Made by a program: the position numbers and the translations under genes. DNA of 64,000 nucleotides from Peptoniphilus vaginalis (lineage in GTDB: Bacteria; Bacillota; Clostridia; Tissierellales; Peptoniphilaceae): contig NZ_FXLP01000005.1 in the NCBI RefSeq assembly GCF_900176605.1, positions 620,001 through 684,000 of the forward strand. The letters are read 5' to 3'. Below the pieces are notes generated by a model. It saw only the letters and a program-made list of their open reading frames with translations, searched no databases and had not been told where the DNA came from. Shown here piece after piece: positions 61,732 to 64,000 of this stretch. Each line of letters begins with the position of its first letter. Position 1 is the first letter of the stretch.

Positions 61732-63075
61732 CTAATTCAATTTATCTTCAATAAGCTTTACTAATTTGTCAGCATCACTTGAAAGTTTATCTTGGTCTTC
61801 TCCCTCAATCATTACACGAACAAGGGCCTCTGTACCTGATGGTCTTATTACAACCCTACCAGATCCATTATAGTTTTCTTCAACTTCTCTTATGGCACCC
61901 ATAATTTCTGGGAAGTCTTGGTATTTATTTTTCAAGTCATCACGAACTCTTGCGTTTTTAAGAACTTGTGGATAATTCTTCATTAGTTTATTTAATTCAG
62001 ATAATTTTTCCCCAGTCTTCTTCATAATTTCTAAGAGGTGGATACCTGTTGCAAGCCCATCTCCCGTTGTATTGTAGTCAAGGAAGATTACGTGACCAGA
62101 TTGTTCTGCTCCAATTACATAATCATCGGAAAGCATCTTTTCTAGGATGTACCTGTCCCCAACCTTAGTCTCAACAAAGTCCACGTCAATTTTTTCAAGA
62201 TACTTCTTTAGACCCACATTAGACATTATTGTTCCCACTGCTGCATTGTTTTTTAGTCTGCCATTCTTCTTTAAGTAAGTTGCAACAATGGCAAGTATGT
62301 GGTCGCCATCTACAATATTGCCTTCTTCATCAACAGCAATAATTCTGTCAGCATCTCCATCAAAGGACATACCAATGTCGGCTCCCTCTTTTTTTACAAG
62401 CTCTTGAATTAGATCAGGATTTGTTGAACCACAAGAGTCGTTTATATTCATTCCATTAGGTTCATTGTTGATAATTTTAACCTTGGCACCATAGGACTTT
62501 AGGACTTCTTCGGCTATGTGAGATTGGGCACCGTTGCCTGCATCCACTGCAACTTCAAAGTCTGAGAAGTCAAGATCAACTAAATTCTTTAAGTAGTCCA
62601 CATATTTTTGAGTAAATTCAGGGGACCTATTTAGCCTTCCAATTTCTTCTCCTGTTACGTCCTTGTATATTTTTGTAGTTGAAAGAATTTTTTCTTCTAT
62701 TTCATCTTCTACTTCATCATCTAACTTTAGCCCCTCTGATGAGAAAAATTTAATTCCATTGTGTTCATAAGGGTTGTGAGATGCAGAAATAGATACTCCA
62801 CATAGGTAGTCGCCAGTCCTTGTTAAGTAAGCAACACCTGGAGTTGGTATCACTCCTGCCAAGTCCACATCAAGTCCTATACTCATAAAACCTGCCACAA
62901 GAGAAGACTCAACTAGGTCTCCTGAAAGTCTTGTGTCTCTTCCAACTAGGACCTTGCCCTTCTTGCCCTTGGCAAGTACATAGGCTGCTGCCCTTCCAAT
63001 ATCATAGCAAAGCTTTGGAGTTAGTTTCTTGTTAGCAATTCCACGAACTCCATCTGTTCCAAATAATCTTGTCAT
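61732..63075 (-). CDS. glmM: Phosphoglucosamine mutase
   Basis: GlmM converts glucosamine-6-phosphate to glucosamine-1-phosphate for cell wall synthesis. The 447-residue protein begins MTRLFGTDGVRGIANKKLTP, has the phosphoserine loop SISASHNPYEHNGIKFF, the Mg-binding DGDADRIIAVD, GEQSGH-type GAEQSGHVIF and the C-terminal RPSGTEALVRVMIEG. Four bases separate it from cca. In Bacillus it adjoins cdaAR; here the two units have been parted. Confidence 0.96.
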   Translation of the reverse strand: MTRLFGTDGVRGIANKKLTPKLCYDIGRAAAYVLAKGKKGKVLVGRDTRLSGDLVESSLVAGFMSIGLDVDLAGVIPTPGVAYLTRTGDYLCGVSISASHNPYEHNGIKFFSSEGLKLDDEVEDEIEEKILSTTKIYKDVTGEEIGRLNRSPEFTQKYVDYLKNLVDLDFSDFEVAVDAGNGAQSHIAEEVLKSYGAKVKIINNEPNGMNINDSCGSTNPDLIQELVKKEGADIGMSFDGDADRIIAVDEEGNIVDGDHILAIVATYLKKNGRLKNNAAVGTIMSNVGLKKYLEKIDVDFVETKVGDRYILEKMLSDDYVIGAEQSGHVIFLDYNTTGDGLATGIHLLEIMKKTGEKLSELNKLMKNYPQVLKNARVRDDLKNKYQDFPEIMGAIREVEENYNGSGRVVIRPSGTEALVRVMIEGEDQDKLSSDADKLVKLIEDKLN

Positions 63076-63079
63076 TTCA

Positions 63080-64000
63080 TCACCTGTAATTTTTATCTAT
63101 ATAATCTATTAAGTAAGTTTTATTATTTTTTTCTGGATCATCTAAGACCATTTCTTCAAGGTCCCTTAAAATCCTTCCAATAATTTTCCCTTGAGAGAAT
63201 CCCAAGGACTTAATATCATTTCCATTAATTTCCAAAAACTTTTCAGTTTTCATTTCTTTTTCGTCTAATAAGACTTTTACCCTATTTTTTCTATTTATAA
63301 TAAAGGAAGCGTCCCTATCTGCCCTTGTGCACATACAATCTGCAATTAATAAGTCATAAAGGTCTAGGACCTTATCTCTTCCCACTCTTTTTATTTGTCT
63401 TCTTAGGGCCTTGTCCGTCATCTCTGCATGGACCTTCATATGGTCTAAGATTAAAATTTTTACCTTCTCAATTATTTTGTTGGGAAGTCTATATCTTTTT
63501 AAAATTTCTTCAACCTTTTCTGCACCAAGGACTTCGTGTCCGTAAAAGTGTCCCCTGCCATCTTCTCCAATTGATAGAGTGTCAACCTTTGAAATGTCAT
63601 GGAAAAGTGCCGCAAGCCTTAGACTTAGATCTGGCTTCACATTATCCATAACACAAATAAGATGGTCAAAGAGGGTCTTGTCATGGTAGGGAGAAAATTG
63701 AACAAAGCCAACTGTCCTCTTTAGCTCTGGGAAAATCACATCAAGTATCCCAGTCTCCTCCATCAATAATAAATAATGAGATGGATTTTCTCCTGTGATC
63801 ATCTTGGAAAACTCATCAAAAATTCTCTCTGGAGCGATTTTCTTTAAGAGTCCTGCATTTAAGGATAGGGCATCAAAAAGTTCTTCCTCAATAAAAAATC
63901 CAAACCTTCCAGCGAATCTAATGGCTCTCATCATCCTAAGAGCATCTTCTCTTATCCTTTCATTTGGATCACCCACAGCCCTAATGATTTTATTTTTTAT
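63080..64000 (-). CDS. cca: CCA tRNA nucleotidyltransferase (5' end cut by window edge)
   Basis: Partial gene; the frame is open to the right edge, and the residues before position 63976 (KNKIIRAVGDPNERIREDAL) continue the family motif, so the start is outside. This is the C-terminal two thirds of a CCA-adding enzyme or poly(A) polymerase: ALRMMRAIRFAGRFGF (base-recognition helix), then an HD-domain region (HDKTLFDHLICVMDNV, ALFHDISKVDTLS). The presence of the HD domain suggests the CCA-adding type that repairs tRNA 3' ends. Begins the cca-glmM-degV-xpaC-telA unit. Confidence 0.9.
   Translation of the reverse strand: MKNKIIRAVGDPNERIREDALRMMRAIRFAGRFGFFIEEELFDALSLNAGLLKKIAPERIFDEFSKMITGENPSHYLLLMEETGILDVIFPELKRTVGFVQFSPYHDKTLFDHLICVMDNVKPDLSLRLAALFHDISKVDTLSIGEDGRGHFYGHEVLGAEKVEEILKRYRLPNKIIEKVKILILDHMKVHAEMTDKALRRQIKRVGRDKVLDLYDLLIADCMCTRADRDASFIINRKNRVKVLLDEKEMKTEKFLEINGNDIKSLGFSQGKIIGRILRDLEEMVLDDPEKNNKTYLIDYIDKNYR

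Overview
The window is a 64-kb piece of a low-GC (roughly one third G+C) Firmicutes chromosome, almost all of it housekeeping genes read on the minus strand. The IspH-ribosomal protein S1 fusion, the ctsR-mcsA-mcsB-clpC-radA cluster, ECF transporter genes, Asp23 proteins, FusA2-type EF-G and small compact operons point to an anaerobic member of the Clostridia/Tissierellia, most likely a Peptoniphilaceae (Anaerococcus/Peptoniphilus/Finegoldia group). That placement is inference from gene content, not from a database search.

Layout. 1-4 kb: the tail of tsaE, a nitroreductase and a two-lipoprotein operon (DUF3160). 4-7.5 kb: cmk, plsC, ispH-rpsA. 7.5-20.3 kb: one long operon starting at a strong promoter near 20.25 kb: Asp23 protein, nusB, xseA, xseB, ispA, tlyA, recN, nudF, purine nucleoside phosphorylase, pyrimidine nucleoside phosphorylase, M50 protease, scpA, scpB, rluB, mnmM and a flavoprotein. 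20.5-23.8 kb: ECF transporter ATPases, ecfT and truA. 23.8-27.3 kb: prfB, pyrF, pyrE, a DUF1232 protein and a 3-methyladenine glycosylase. 27.3-28.6 kb: a gene-poor stretch with degenerate ~18-bp tandem repeats, a 27-residue holin-like (type I) toxin gene and a solo IS end. 28.6-34.3 kb: yloU-like, fakA, recG, rsmD, coaD and a coiled-coil protein. 34.4-36.3 kb: rpmB, then an IS3-family (IS150-group) element inserted into a terminator hairpin. 36.3-45 kb: folC, brnQ (plus strand), and the CtsR regulon ctsR-mcsA-mcsB-clpC-radA. 45-48.6 kb: an orphan secreted protein, fusA2 and comEA (plus). 48.7-56.5 kb: a two-component system with a lipoprotein and a small membrane protein; a separate unit DUF5317-cdaA-cdaR-guaB. 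56.6-57.6 kb: an IS30 element. 57.8-64 kb: xpt (plus), then cca, glmM, degV, xpaC and telA.

Functional themes are RNA modification and translation (tsaE, mnmM, rluB, tlyA, truA, rsmD, prfB, rpmB, cca), DNA repair and chromosome segregation (recN, recG, radA, xseAB, scpAB, mpg), nucleotide salvage and synthesis (punA, pdp, pyrFE, guaB, xpt, cmk), exogenous fatty-acid use (fakA plus a DegV/FakB-type protein), c-di-AMP signalling (cdaAR) and proteostasis (CtsR regulon).

The most unusual observations are: (1) McsB appears to have lost every recognisable catalytic motif of the protein-arginine kinase family while keeping the C-terminal RDxxRA phosphoarginine-sensing motif, so it is probably a pseudokinase; (2) an unannotated type I toxin-like gene whose terminator seems to be broken by an IS end; (3) the same IS family has inserted in the loop of another terminator hairpin, suggesting hairpin-directed targeting; (4) a family of degenerate ~18-bp tandem repeats shared by three separate intergenic regions; (5) a terminator-like hairpin lying between the cmk promoter and its ribosome binding site.
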